From RGIG5612 sp045599965 (GTDB taxonomy: Bacteria; Bacillota; Clostridia; Lachnospirales; Lachnospiraceae): a stretch of DNA of 30,347 bases. Shown piece after piece: positions 22,474-30,347 of this stretch. Under the pieces are notes generated by a model, which did not search any database, was not told where the DNA came from, and was given only the letters and a program-made list of their open reading frames with translations. The DNA lies in contig JAZRXA010000056.1 in assembly GCA_045599965.1 (NCBI GenBank), positions 1 through 30,347 on the forward strand. The letters are read 5' to 3'. Both the position numbers and the translations under genes were made by a program. How positions within the stretch are numbered: the stretch's first letter is position 1; every line of letters starts with the position of its first letter.

Positions 22474-23773
22474 CAAAGTTAATGAAAGATTATTAGTGCT
22501 TAATATGTTGACTGAGACTACTAACGAAAGTGGTTTCAGTCACTTTCTCATTAATAAGGTTTTTTCAGAAAATAATCTCGATAAAACACAAAAAAGTTTT
22601 ATTACAAGACTTTATTTAGGAACATTAGAGCAACTTATTTTTTTGGATTTTGTTATTAATGAATATTCATCTATTAATACTCAAAAGATGAGACCGGCAA
22701 TAAAAAATATTTTAAGATTAAGTGTTTATCAAATGCTTTTTATGGACAATGTGCCGGATCATGCAGTAATAAATGAAGCTGTAAAGTTAGCAAATAAAAA
22801 AGGTTTTGGAAATTTAAGAGGATTTGTTAATGGGGTTTTAAGAACTATCCAAAGAGAAGGCGCACCAAAAGAAAATCCGGCTAATATTAAATATTCACTT
22901 CCAAAATGGCTTTATGATATGTGCATTAATAGATTTGGAGAAGATGACGCTAAGAAGTTTTTTGAAAGTGTAAATTCTACTGACGGCTATACATGGACAA
23001 GATTAAATTTAAGAGCAGCAACAAAGCAAGAGATAATAAAACTTCTTAAAGAAGATGGATGCGAAGTTGTAGAAAATGAAAAAATAGATGAAGCAGTTAA
23101 AATTAAAGGCTTTGATTTTTTAACCGAGTTAAGGGCATATAAAAAAGGTTTGATTTTTATCCAGGACTTTAGTTCGATGAATATTGCGCATGTTGCTAAA
23201 GAATTAATAGATGCAAAAAAGGTTTGCGATTACAAAGAAGATGATGCTTATTTAATAGTTGATGTTTGCGCCGCGCCAGGTGGAAAGAGCCTACATATGG
23301 CAGAAAAATTCCCTAATGCATTTATTTATGCTAGAGACATTAGTAAAAATAAAACGGATTTAATTGATGAAAATATAAAAAGATTAGGACATAAAAATAT
23401 TAGCAGCCAAGTTTTTGATGCGCTCGAATTTGATAAGACATTGGAAAAGAAAGCGGATATTGTTTTAGCTGATCTTCCATGTTCAGGGCTGGGAATTATT
23501 GGACAAAAGCCTGATATAAAACTTAGGGTTAAAGAAAAAGACTTAGAAGAATTATCAAATCTTCAAAAAGATATTCTTAGCGTTGTTAACAAGTATGTTA
23601 AGCCAGGCGGACTTTTGATTTTTAGCACATGCACAATCAATGAAGGCGAAAATGAAGAAAATACTAAATGGCTTCTTAATAATTTTTCGTTTGAGCTTAT
23701 TAAAGAGCAAAGCTTTTTACCAGGAAGAGATGATGCAGACGGATTTTATATTGCGGCATTAAAGAAAAGATAG
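22463..23773 (+). CDS. rsmB: 16S rRNA (cytosine-967-C5) methyltransferase
   Basis: A 436-residue two-domain RNA methyltransferase. An N-terminal NusB-like helical domain (about 1-150) is followed by a Rossmann methyltransferase with SAM motif VDVCAAPGGKS (near 266-276), the PCSGLG cysteine motif (near 338) and the catalytic STCTINEGENE cysteine (near 389). It methylates C967 of 16S rRNA in the better-studied homologues. The start is TTG 22463, five to six bases after GAGGAAAT and inside the fmt coding end. A short charged insertion (KKVCDYKEDDAY) precedes the SAM motif. Confidence 0.93.
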   Translation: MADNKVNERLLVLNMLTETTNESGFSHFLINKVFSENNLDKTQKSFITRLYLGTLEQLIFLDFVINEYSSINTQKMRPAIKNILRLSVYQMLFMDNVPDHAVINEAVKLANKKGFGNLRGFVNGVLRTIQREGAPKENPANIKYSLPKWLYDMCINRFGEDDAKKFFESVNSTDGYTWTRLNLRAATKQEIIKLLKEDGCEVVENEKIDEAVKIKGFDFLTELRAYKKGLIFIQDFSSMNIAHVAKELIDAKKVCDYKEDDAYLIVDVCAAPGGKSLHMAEKFPNAFIYARDISKNKTDLIDENIKRLGHKNISSQVFDALEFDKTLEKKADIVLADLPCSGLGIIGQKPDIKLRVKEKDLEELSNLQKDILSVVNKYVKPGGLLIFSTCTINEGENEENTKWLLNNFSFELIKEQSFLPGRDDADGFYIAALKKR

Positions 23774-23776
23774 ATT

Positions 23777-24811
23777 ATGGATACTAAAAAAATTGATATT
23801 AAATCATTACAATATAGCGAGCTAAAAGAACTTATTGGACAAATGGGCCAAAAGGCTTTTAGAGCAGAGCAGATTTTTACATGGCTTCATCAAAAACTTG
23901 TTAATTCATTTGATGAGATGACAAATCTTTCTGCAGATTTAAGGAAAGAATTAGATGAAAAGTTTGAGATTTGCACAGTTAAAAAGAAAAATGTTTTAAC
24001 TTCCGAGATTGATGGCACTAAAAAGTATCTATTTGAACTTTGCGACGGCCATTTAATTGAGAGCGTTATGATGCCGTATAAGCATGGAAATAGCGTTTGC
24101 GTTTCTAGCCAGGTTGGGTGTGCTATGGGATGTTCTTTTTGCGCATCAACTTTGAATGGCTGTGTAAGAGATTTAAGGGCATCAGAAATCTTAAGTCAGG
24201 TATATGAAATTCAAAAAGATATTGGGCAAAGAATTTCAAATGTTGTTATTATGGGAATGGGTGAACCCCTTATAAATTATGACAATGTCGTTGGATTTGT
24301 AAGGCTTATTAGTGATGAGTTAGCCTTGCATATAAGCCAAAGAAATATTACAATATCAACATGTGGGATTGTGCCCGCTATTAAGAAACTTGCAAAGGAA
24401 GAACTAAAGATAACTTTAGCGCTTTCTTTACATGCACCGAATGATAATATTAGACAAAAAATTATGCCTGTTGCGAAAAAATTCGCATTAAGTGATGTTA
24501 TCGGTGCATGTGACGAATTCTTTAATGAAACAGGCAGAAGAGTGACATTTGAATATTGCCTTATTGATGGAATCAATGACAAAGAAGAGCATGCAAAAGA
24601 GCTGGCTTTGTTGCTAAAAGGCAAGAATGCACATGTTAACTTAATTCCTGTTAATCCGACTCCAGAAAATAATTATGGAGCAGCAAAGGAAAAAGATATT
24701 AAAGAATTTCAAAGAATTCTAGAAGAAAATAATATAACCACTACAAGAAGGCGCGAGATGGGCCGAGATATTAGTGGGGCATGTGGACAGTTAGTAAGGA
24801 GAAGCGTTTGA
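23777..24811 (+). CDS. rlmN: dual-specificity 23S rRNA/tRNA adenine-C2 methyltransferase
   Basis: A 344-residue radical-SAM enzyme that methylates A2503 of 23S rRNA and A37 of some tRNAs. The iron-sulfur cysteines are C115, C119 and C122 in GCAMGCSFC; GMGEPL and the C-terminal GRDISGACGQL contain SAM-binding and methyl-transferring residues (C336 being the C-terminal catalytic cysteine). Length is typical. ATG 23777 follows rsmB by 3 bp with only a weak purine-rich site, suggesting coupling. The stop overlaps the TTG start of prpC. Confidence 0.95.
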   Translation: MDTKKIDIKSLQYSELKELIGQMGQKAFRAEQIFTWLHQKLVNSFDEMTNLSADLRKELDEKFEICTVKKKNVLTSEIDGTKKYLFELCDGHLIESVMMPYKHGNSVCVSSQVGCAMGCSFCASTLNGCVRDLRASEILSQVYEIQKDIGQRISNVVIMGMGEPLINYDNVVGFVRLISDELALHISQRNITISTCGIVPAIKKLAKEELKITLALSLHAPNDNIRQKIMPVAKKFALSDVIGACDEFFNETGRRVTFEYCLIDGINDKEEHAKELALLLKGKNAHVNLIPVNPTPENNYGAAKEKDIKEFQRILEENNITTTRRREMGRDISGACGQLVRRSV

Positions 24812-25527
24812 AATCTTTCGGAATAACTGATATCGGAGCATCTAGAAAGTACAATCAAGATTATTCTCTTGAGTGCGATGAGCCTATTGGAAATCTAGAT
24901 AATTTATATGTTGTTTGTGATGGACTTGGTGGACACAATGCAGGTGAGTTTGCATCGTGCAATTCTGCTGAGCTCTTTTTTGATATAGCTGAAGAATCTG
25001 ATTCTAGAATGCCACTTTCTATTCTTAAAGAGGCAATTACAAAGGTAAATGAAATTATTTACAAAAAGGGTAAGGAGCCAGAGTATGAAGGCATGGCTTC
25101 TACGTTAGTTGGCGTAACTGTTAAAGATGATACAGCTTACGTTGTTAACATTGGTGATTCTAGAGCTTATTTAATTGGAGATGAGATGGTTCAAATTACA
25201 TGGGATCATTCTTATGTTGGTGAACTTATTCGCTCAGGAAAGATGACTGAAGATGAGGCTCGTTTCCATAAAAAAAATAATGTAGTTACAAGAGCTATTG
25301 GAGCTGAAAGTAAAGTTGAGCCGGATTATTTTCAAGTTAAATTAGAAGACGACGAAATAATTTTGCTATGTTCTGATGGCTTATATAATATGGTCAGCGA
25401 ATCGACCATTCAAGCAGTCGTTAATGCAGACGCTTCTCTTAGAGCAAAGGCAGAAAAGTTAGTAGACCTTGCTAATGAAGCAGGCGGAAAAGATAATATT
25501 GCAGTTGTACTTATTTCAAAGAACTAA
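24808..25527 (+). CDS. prpC: PP2C-type serine/threonine protein phosphatase
   Basis: A 239-residue manganese-dependent phosphatase that removes phosphates placed by the adjacent PrkC. Metal-binding aspartates are visible in RKYNQD (D18) and VVCDGLGGHNAGE (D38), with SDGLYNMV and GGKDNIAVV toward the end. The start is TTG 24808: AAGGAG (24797-24802) is five bases upstream and the resulting N-terminus MKSFGITDIGASRKYNQD is that of the family. An in-frame ATG at 24781 would add nine residues ahead of the ribosome site and is less likely. It overlaps rlmN. Confidence 0.94.
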   Translation: MKSFGITDIGASRKYNQDYSLECDEPIGNLDNLYVVCDGLGGHNAGEFASCNSAELFFDIAEESDSRMPLSILKEAITKVNEIIYKKGKEPEYEGMASTLVGVTVKDDTAYVVNIGDSRAYLIGDEMVQITWDHSYVGELIRSGKMTEDEARFHKKNNVVTRAIGAESKVEPDYFQVKLEDDEIILLCSDGLYNMVSESTIQAVVNADASLRAKAEKLVDLANEAGGKDNIAVVLISKN

Positions 25528-25550
25528 TCATATTGAAAGGCGGTCTTTAT

Positions 25551-27374
25551 ATGATACGAGAGGGAATGTTTATTGAAGACAGATATGAAATTTTAGAAAA
25601 GATAGGCATGGGTGGCATGAGCGTTGTTTACAAAGCAAAATGCCATAAGCTTAATCGCTTTGTTGCTATCAAATTCTTAAAACCTGAATATTGTGAAGAT
25701 AAAAGCTTTGTACAAAAATTCCAAATTGAAGCTCAATCAGCGGCAGCACTTTTACATCCTAATGTTGTAAGTGTTTATGATGTTAACGAGTATGAAGGAA
25801 CATACTATATCGTTATGGAATATGTTGATGGTATTACATTGAAACAATATATTGACCGTAACGGAGCATTACCAATTAAGGAAGCTACTAGTATTGCAAT
25901 TCAGGTTGCTCAAGGTATTGAAGCAGCACATTCAGCCGGAATTATCCATAGAGATATTAAACCACAAAACGTTCTCATCTCTAGAGAAGGTAAAATTAAA
26001 GTTACAGATTTTGGTATCGCTAGAACTACAACTGCTAACACTATTAGTCAAGACGTCTTAGGCTCAGTTCATTATATTTCACCTGAGCAGGCTAGAGGCG
26101 GACAAGTTGACGCTAGATCAGATATATATTCATTCGGTATTGTTTACTATGAGATGGTTACAGGCGAACTTCCTTTCGATGGAGATTCAACTGTTTCTAT
26201 AGCACTTAAACATATCCAAGAAAGCGTTCCTTTAGTAGGCGACATTATTCCAAATGTTCCTATGAGCGTTGAAAAAATTATCGAAAAATGTACTCAGAAA
26301 AAAACTGATAGAAGATATCAAAGAATGACTTCTTTAATTTCTGATTTGAAGACTTCATTGATTTCTCCTAATGAAGATTTTGTAGGTCTTGAGCCTGAAA
26401 ATCAGGATAATGCAACAGTTCTTATGAGCGCAGCTGATGCTGAACTTTTAAGACAAGAAGGTGGTAGACCTATTAGAAGTTCTCATATGCGTGGTAATGA
26501 GTATGATGATTACGATGAGTATGATGAATATGAAGATTACGATGATATCGATGATGAAATCGAATATTATGATGATGAAGATAACTACCGTGCAAAGAAA
26601 AAAGATAGAAAGAAATTCGATAAGATTCTTCTTATTTGTGGTATTGCAGCAGGCGTTATCATATTAGCTATTCTTGCAGTTGTTTGCGTTAAAACAGCAT
26701 CATCAGGTGGATGCAGCGGTGGCACATCAATTTCAAAAATAGAAGTTCCTAACGTTGTAAACATGCCAATGAAAGATGCTGAAAAGTTACTTAAGGATAA
26801 AGGTTTTAAGGTTAAGATTGAATATAAAACTAGTGACACAATTGATGAAGGCTATGTTATCGCTCAGTCAATTAAATCTGGTGAGAAAATGAAAGAAGGC
26901 GACACAATAAAACTTACAGTTTCTTCTGGAAATGCACCAGTAATTCTTAGTGACTATACAAACAGATCACAACATGATGCGGAAACTGAATTAAAGAACT
27001 TAGGATTAAAGGTCAAGATTACTATTGAATATAGTGATGATGTGGAAATTGGAAATATTATTAGAACTAATCCAGAACCTAATTCTCAGTTGAAGAAAGA
27101 TGATACGGTTGAACTTATAGTTAGCCGTGGACCAGAAACAAAGAAACTTAAAACCCCAGCTCTTACTGGATATGATGAGAATACAGCCAAGAATTATTTG
27201 TATCAACTCAATCTTGAACCTAGAGTTTCTTATGAGGTGGCAGATGGAAAAGTTGGCCAAGTTATTTCGCAAAATCCTAAAGAGGGTACAGAAGTAGAGG
27301 AAGGTTCAATTATTGAGATTGTTATTGGAGTTGCACCAGAACCAACACCGACACCAACACCAGAAGAAGAATAA
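25551..27374 (+). CDS. prkC: PASTA-domain serine/threonine kinase
   Basis: A 607-residue single-pass membrane kinase sensing peptidoglycan fragments or lipid II. The cytoplasmic kinase has the glycine loop KIGMGGMSVVY (17-27), K41, the catalytic loop HRDIKPQN (D135) and DFG (D153). Residues about 317-348 are an unusual Asp/Glu/Tyr-rich linker, then a basic stretch, a transmembrane helix (about 357-380), and three extracellular PASTA domains (about 396-462, 463-530, 531-598) ending in a PTPTPTP tail. ATG 25551 follows AAAGGCGG; an in-frame TTG at 25533 would cover that site. It is paired with the phosphatase gene just upstream. Confidence 0.95.
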   Translation: MIREGMFIEDRYEILEKIGMGGMSVVYKAKCHKLNRFVAIKFLKPEYCEDKSFVQKFQIEAQSAAALLHPNVVSVYDVNEYEGTYYIVMEYVDGITLKQYIDRNGALPIKEATSIAIQVAQGIEAAHSAGIIHRDIKPQNVLISREGKIKVTDFGIARTTTANTISQDVLGSVHYISPEQARGGQVDARSDIYSFGIVYYEMVTGELPFDGDSTVSIALKHIQESVPLVGDIIPNVPMSVEKIIEKCTQKKTDRRYQRMTSLISDLKTSLISPNEDFVGLEPENQDNATVLMSAADAELLRQEGGRPIRSSHMRGNEYDDYDEYDEYEDYDDIDDEIEYYDDEDNYRAKKKDRKKFDKILLICGIAAGVIILAILAVVCVKTASSGGCSGGTSISKIEVPNVVNMPMKDAEKLLKDKGFKVKIEYKTSDTIDEGYVIAQSIKSGEKMKEGDTIKLTVSSGNAPVILSDYTNRSQHDAETELKNLGLKVKITIEYSDDVEIGNIIRTNPEPNSQLKKDDTVELIVSRGPETKKLKTPALTGYDENTAKNYLYQLNLEPRVSYEVADGKVGQVISQNPKEGTEVEEGSIIEIVIGVAPEPTPTPTPEEE

Positions 27375-27406
27375 TAAAAAAGTAAATTTGCAATTAAGGG
27401 TGAGAT

Positions 27407-28306
27407 ATGAGAGGAACAATAATTAAAGTTTTATCAGGATTTTATTACGTAAGAAATTTTGGCTGGTCCATTTATGAATGTTCAGCTAAAGGTTCATTTA
27501 GAAATGACGACATAACACCTTTAGTTGGCGACGAAGTTGAATTTGATATTATTAGCACATTCAATAGAACGGGCGTGATTAATGAAATTCTTCCTAGAAA
27601 GAATTCTCTTGTTAGACCGGCTGTTGCAAATGTTGACCAAGCTATGGTTGTATTTGCGATTGATAATCCTAAACCAAACTTTAGTATTCTTGATAGATTT
27701 TTGGTTTTGATGCAAAAACAAAATATTGAAACCATTATCGTTTTTAATAAAAAAGATCTTGCCAGAACTGATGATATTAAAAAAATCAAAAAGATGTATA
27801 AGAATGCTGGCTGCAAACTTTTCTTTGTGCAGGCAGGCGGAGAAAGTCCACATCTGTTTTGGCTTAAGAGAAAACTTAGAGGAAAAATTACAGTTATGGC
27901 AGGCCCATCAGGCGTTGGTAAATCCACAATGCTTAATGTATTTGCTGGTAAAGTTAATGATGAGATGGCAGGCGTTGGCGAAATCAGTAAAAAAATTGGA
28001 CGCGGAAAACATACGACTAGACATAATGAAATTTATTCTTTCAAAAAGAATTCTATTCATATAATTGACACACCAGGCTTTACTTCTTTACTTGTTAATG
28101 AAGATGACTTTACTAAAGAAGAGTTGCAAAACGCTTTTCCTGAATTTAATGAATATAAGGGACAATGTAAGTTTGCAAATTGTAACCATATAAAACAAAG
28201 AGATTGTGCGGTTGAAAAAGCTGTATTAGATGGTAAAATTCCTCAATCTCGTTACAATAGTTACAAATCAATTTATTCAGAGATTAAGTCTCAAAAGAAG
28301 TATTAA
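27407..28306 (+). CDS. rsgA: ribosome small-subunit biogenesis GTPase RsgA
   Basis: A 299-residue circularly permuted GTPase that checks late 30S assembly. An N-terminal OB fold precedes G4 NKKD, G1 GPSGVGKST (166-174), then DTPG; the permuted order G4-G1-G3 is diagnostic. A C-terminal zinc site is C254-x4-C259-x-H261-x5-C267. ATG 27407 follows AGGGTGAG. It is 32 bp after prkC and one base before rpe, the usual Firmicutes neighbours. Confidence 0.95.
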   Translation: MRGTIIKVLSGFYYVRNFGWSIYECSAKGSFRNDDITPLVGDEVEFDIISTFNRTGVINEILPRKNSLVRPAVANVDQAMVVFAIDNPKPNFSILDRFLVLMQKQNIETIIVFNKKDLARTDDIKKIKKMYKNAGCKLFFVQAGGESPHLFWLKRKLRGKITVMAGPSGVGKSTMLNVFAGKVNDEMAGVGEISKKIGRGKHTTRHNEIYSFKKNSIHIIDTPGFTSLLVNEDDFTKEELQNAFPEFNEYKGQCKFANCNHIKQRDCAVEKAVLDGKIPQSRYNSYKSIYSEIKSQKKY

Positions 28307-28307
28307 G

Positions 28308-28958
28308 ATGAATATTTTAGCACCATCTATTTTATCTGCAGATTTTAAGAACCTAGGAAAACAACTAGGAGAAATTAAAGATGCTGGGGCAGAGTACGTT
28401 CATATTGATGTTATGGACGGAAAGTTTGTTCCTAGCATTTCTTTTGGTATGCCAGTTATCAAATCTATAAGAAGCGCAACTGATAAAGTTTTTGATGTGC
28501 ACCTTATGATTGAAGAACCGATTCGCTATATTAATGAATTCAAAGAGTCAGGCGCAGATATAATTACAATTCATTACGAAGCATGCAGCGATGTAGGCGC
28601 GACTTTGAAGGCAATAAAAGATGTGGGATTAAAAACTGGACTTTCAATTAAGCCAAAAACACCTTGCGATGTGGTCACAGAATTTTTACCACTTTGCGAT
28701 ATGATTTTATTAATGAGCGTTGAGCCAGGATTTGGAGGACAAAAATTTATCCCAGAATCTTTGTCAAGAGCAAAAGAACTTAAAAAGATTATTGATAATT
28801 CAGGACTTAATATTGATCTTGAAATTGATGGTGGAATCACTTTAGAAAACGTAAAAGAAGTATTAGATGCTGGCGTTAATATAATTGTTGCTGGAAGCGC
28901 AGTTTTTAAAGAGCCTTTTGATAATACTAAGAAGTTTATGGATATTTTGAATTCATAA
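28308..28958 (+). CDS. rpe: ribulose-phosphate 3-epimerase
   Basis: A 216-residue TIM barrel that interconverts ribulose-5-phosphate and xylulose-5-phosphate in the pentose-phosphate pathway. Metal and acid/base residues are in VHIDVMDG (H32, D34), VHLMIE (H65) and LEIDGGI; MSVEPGFGGQKF and AGSAVF form the phosphate-binding loops. The start is ATG 28308, one base after the rsgA stop; earlier in-frame codons would overlap rsgA extensively and precede the family start MNILAPSILSADF. No strong ribosome site, so coupling with rsgA is likely. Confidence 0.95.
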   Translation: MNILAPSILSADFKNLGKQLGEIKDAGAEYVHIDVMDGKFVPSISFGMPVIKSIRSATDKVFDVHLMIEEPIRYINEFKESGADIITIHYEACSDVGATLKAIKDVGLKTGLSIKPKTPCDVVTEFLPLCDMILLMSVEPGFGGQKFIPESLSRAKELKKIIDNSGLNIDLEIDGGITLENVKEVLDAGVNIIVAGSAVFKEPFDNTKKFMDILNS

Positions 28959-28968
28959 AGAGGAAATT

Positions 28969-29940
28969 ATGGAAAAAGAAATTAAAAAAATTGGTGTACT
29001 AACTAGCGGCGGAGATGCTCCAGGAATGAATGCAGCTATTAGAGCTGTTGTTAGAGGTGCACTTTACAATAATATTGAAGTTTATGGTATTAACCGTGGA
29101 TTTGCCGGACTTTTAGATGGCGACATTAAGCAGTTAAACAGTAGAGATGTTTCAGAAAAGATTCAGCGAGGCGGAACTTTTTTGATGACTGCTAGATGCA
29201 AAGAGTTTATGACAGAAGAGGGCGTTATCAAAGCTGCAAGAATTGCCAGGGCTTTTGAATTAGATGCAATAGTTGTAATTGGTGGAGATGGATCTTTTAG
29301 AGGCGCTCTTGATTTATCAAAAACAGGAATAAATGTTGTTGGAATTCCGGCAGCTATTGATAACGACGTTGCATGTACTGATTATACTATTGGTTATGAT
29401 ACAGCTATGAATACAGCGTTAAATGCAATTGATAAATTGCGTGATACTGCTTCATCACATGAAAGATGTACTGTTGTTGAAGTAATGGGTAGAAGAGCAG
29501 GATATATTGCTTTTAATGTTGGCGTTGCTAGTGGAGCAGAGATTATTCTTATTCCAGAAATCCCATATGATTTAAATAAAGATGTTATTAGAGTTCTTAT
29601 GGAAGCTAGAAATAAAGGAAAACATCATTACATAGTTGTTGTTGCTGAAGGCGCTGGTAATGTAATGGAGATTGCAAAGCAAATCGAAGAGGTTACTGAT
29701 ATTGAAGCAAAAGCAACTGTTTTAGGACATATTCAACGTGGAGGAAGCCCAACACTTATGGATAGAAACATGGCTAGCCGCATGGGTCTTCATGCTATTA
29801 ATTGTTTAGTTCAAGGCAAAACAAATCGTATTGTAGTTTCACAAGATTTTGAAATCAAAGACATTGATATTGATGAAGGCCTAAATATGACTAAAGGCAT
29901 AACTGAGAAAGAATACGAATTCGTAAAGATGCTATTCTAA
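28969..29940 (+). CDS. pfkA: ATP-type 6-phosphofructokinase with altered active-site loop
   Basis: A 323-residue bacterial PfkA-type enzyme of glycolysis. GGDAPGMNAAIR (14-25) and GGDGS (105-109) form the nucleotide site, with glycine at the position where pyrophosphate enzymes have aspartate. The catalytic D131 and D133 are in AIDND, and EVMGRRAGY and GHIQRGGSP are intact. The residues before the catalytic aspartate are Ala-Ala (128-129), where well-known homologues have Gly-Thr (ATP type) or Lys-Thr (PPi type); the missing threonine helps hold the transferred phosphate. ATG 28969 follows AGAGGAAA. It ends the operon, just before a strong terminator. Confidence 0.92.
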   Translation: MEKEIKKIGVLTSGGDAPGMNAAIRAVVRGALYNNIEVYGINRGFAGLLDGDIKQLNSRDVSEKIQRGGTFLMTARCKEFMTEEGVIKAARIARAFELDAIVVIGGDGSFRGALDLSKTGINVVGIPAAIDNDVACTDYTIGYDTAMNTALNAIDKLRDTASSHERCTVVEVMGRRAGYIAFNVGVASGAEIILIPEIPYDLNKDVIRVLMEARNKGKHHYIVVVAEGAGNVMEIAKQIEEVTDIEAKATVLGHIQRGGSPTLMDRNMASRMGLHAINCLVQGKTNRIVVSQDFEIKDIDIDEGLNMTKGITEKEYEFVKMLF

Positions 29941-29972
29941 GTATTTTGCTATAATTAAATTTTTAATTTGCT

Positions 29973-29998
29973 AAGGAGAGGAAAACCTCTCCTTTTTT
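29973..29998 (+). terminator. strong intrinsic terminator of the ftsK-pfkA operon
   Basis: AAGGAGAGG (29973-29981) pairs perfectly with CCTCTCCTT (29986-29994) around AAAA, followed by a run of six T. It lies 33 bp after the pfkA stop. Confidence 0.95.
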
Positions 29999-30006
29999 AT
30001 TGTTTA

Positions 30007-30146
30007 ACAAATTGCCATTTGAAAGGGTCATGGGCGGTGGATTGGTGGATGATCAAAGATAATCCACCAAACACACCGCCGCTGCTACTATGTCCCATTG
30101 CGTCGCCTACCGGCGCCGCTTCGCTGGCTACGCCAGCTCCATATAT
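30007..30146 (-). repeat. GC-rich structured repeat (candidate ncRNA or small mobile element), copy 2
   Basis: Read on the minus strand, this copy starts with the 54-nt block (30146-30093) identical to copy 1, then 12 nt, a 48-nt hairpin (30080-30033), 17 nt and the box GCAATTTGT (30015-30007). The hairpin has a 7-bp outer stem GGCGGTG/CACCGCC, a 4/3 internal loop, an inner stem with one mismatch and the same TTT loop as copy 1. At least three stem positions differ from copy 1 with both partners changed (two T-A pairs to C-G and G-C, one G-C to T-A). A 77-codon minus-strand frame (30230-29997) runs through it, but the DNA-level identity and the pairing pattern argue against a protein. Confidence 0.6.
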
Positions 30147-30175
30147 GAGATCAAAATAAAATGATTTGATAAAAT

Positions 30176-30347
30176 TACCGAAAAAGGCACCATTGGTACC
30201 CGAAAATATATATTTTTTAAGTAAATCCATTAAATTAATTCATTATGAAAACATGTTAGAAAAATATGGAAACTAAAAACCTTGATTTTTCAAGGTTTTT
30301 AAACTTTTGTAAAATACATCAATTTTTTTTACAACGCTTATTGGGTA
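30176..30347. repeat. MITE-like element, copy 2, cut by the window end
   Basis: Same orientation as copy 1. The left terminal inverted repeat is 30177-30201, identical to copy 1; the internal hairpin is at 30275-30300; the window stops five bases into the right terminal repeat. About 93% identical to copy 1 over the alignable 186 bp, with most changes clustered near the middle and just before the right end. Confidence 0.7.
30275..30300. terminator. symmetric hairpin inside repeat copy 2
   Basis: Identical to the hairpin of copy 1: an 11-bp stem ending in A and T runs around a TTTT loop, so possibly a terminator in both directions. Confidence 0.45.

Noticed and set aside
24781..24807. ATG 24781 as the prpC start
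   Set aside because: AAGGAG at 24797-24802 lies downstream of it and fits TTG 24808, which gives the expected PrpC N-terminus.
29997..30230. 77-codon minus-strand open frame, also partly open at 279-430 on the + strand, sharing a GAGVASEAAPVGDAMG peptide
   Set aside because: The shared 54 bases are identical also at third codon positions, the left copy has an upstream stop and no start codon, and downstream conservation follows hairpin pairing, not amino acids.
1..30347. Circular replicon suggested by matching ends
   Set aside because: The end sequences differ at about 13 of 186 positions and their neighbours differ, so they are two repeat copies and not one overlap. No replication or partition genes are present.

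Overview
The window is an AT-rich piece (about one third G+C by eye) of a low-GC, Gram-positive-type anaerobe, most likely class Clostridia. The evidence is the priA-def-fmt-rsmB-rlmN-prpC-prkC-rsgA-rpe order, an acetogen-style metV-metF pair, a tetrahydrofolate riboswitch, A/T-ending codons and frequent strong Shine-Dalgarno sites. All 25 genes I can support lie on the + strand. I see no rRNA, tRNA, CRISPR array, transposase or integrase.

Layout. (1) 1-472: no protein gene; a MITE-like repeat (15-207) and a GC-rich structured repeat (272-412). (2) 436-5173: an operon starting from an extended -10 promoter: Nudix hydrolase, threonine aldolase, divergent thymidylate-synthase-family enzyme, FAD-dependent dehydrogenase, membrane-anchored surface protein. 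(3) 5184-8660: THF riboswitch, then folT, metY (O-acetylhomoserine sulfhydrylase) and a MATE transporter. (4) 8668-12215: metV, metF, lpdA, gcvH, closed by a strong terminator. (5) 12222-16016: a long imperfect inverted repeat, then a two-gene ABC exporter. (6) 16009-29998: a roughly 14-kb housekeeping operon ftsK-priA-def-fmt-rsmB-rlmN-prpC-prkC-rsgA-rpe-pfkA ending at a clear terminator. (7) 29999-30347: second copies of both repeats.

How it works together. Several genes use folate-bound one-carbon units. FolT is inferred to import folate under THF control. MetV/MetF reduce methylene-THF, and GcvH/Lpd are two of the four glycine-cleavage components (gcvT and gcvP are absent). Threonine aldolase makes glycine, the thymidylate-synthase-like enzyme would use methylene-THF, and Fmt uses formyl-THF. 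The last operon joins DNA translocation and replication restart, N-formylmethionine handling, rRNA modification, the PrpC/PrkC phosphatase-kinase pair, ribosome assembly and two sugar-phosphate enzymes.

The least explained signal is at the edges. A 54-nt identical GC-rich block, a variable hairpin whose pairing is kept by compensatory changes, and a 3-prime box occur with nearly constant spacing at 272-412 (+) and 30007-30146 (-). Each copy sits next to a TA-flanked inverted-repeat element. The window starts and stops in or beside this repeat, so its limits may be assembly breakpoints.
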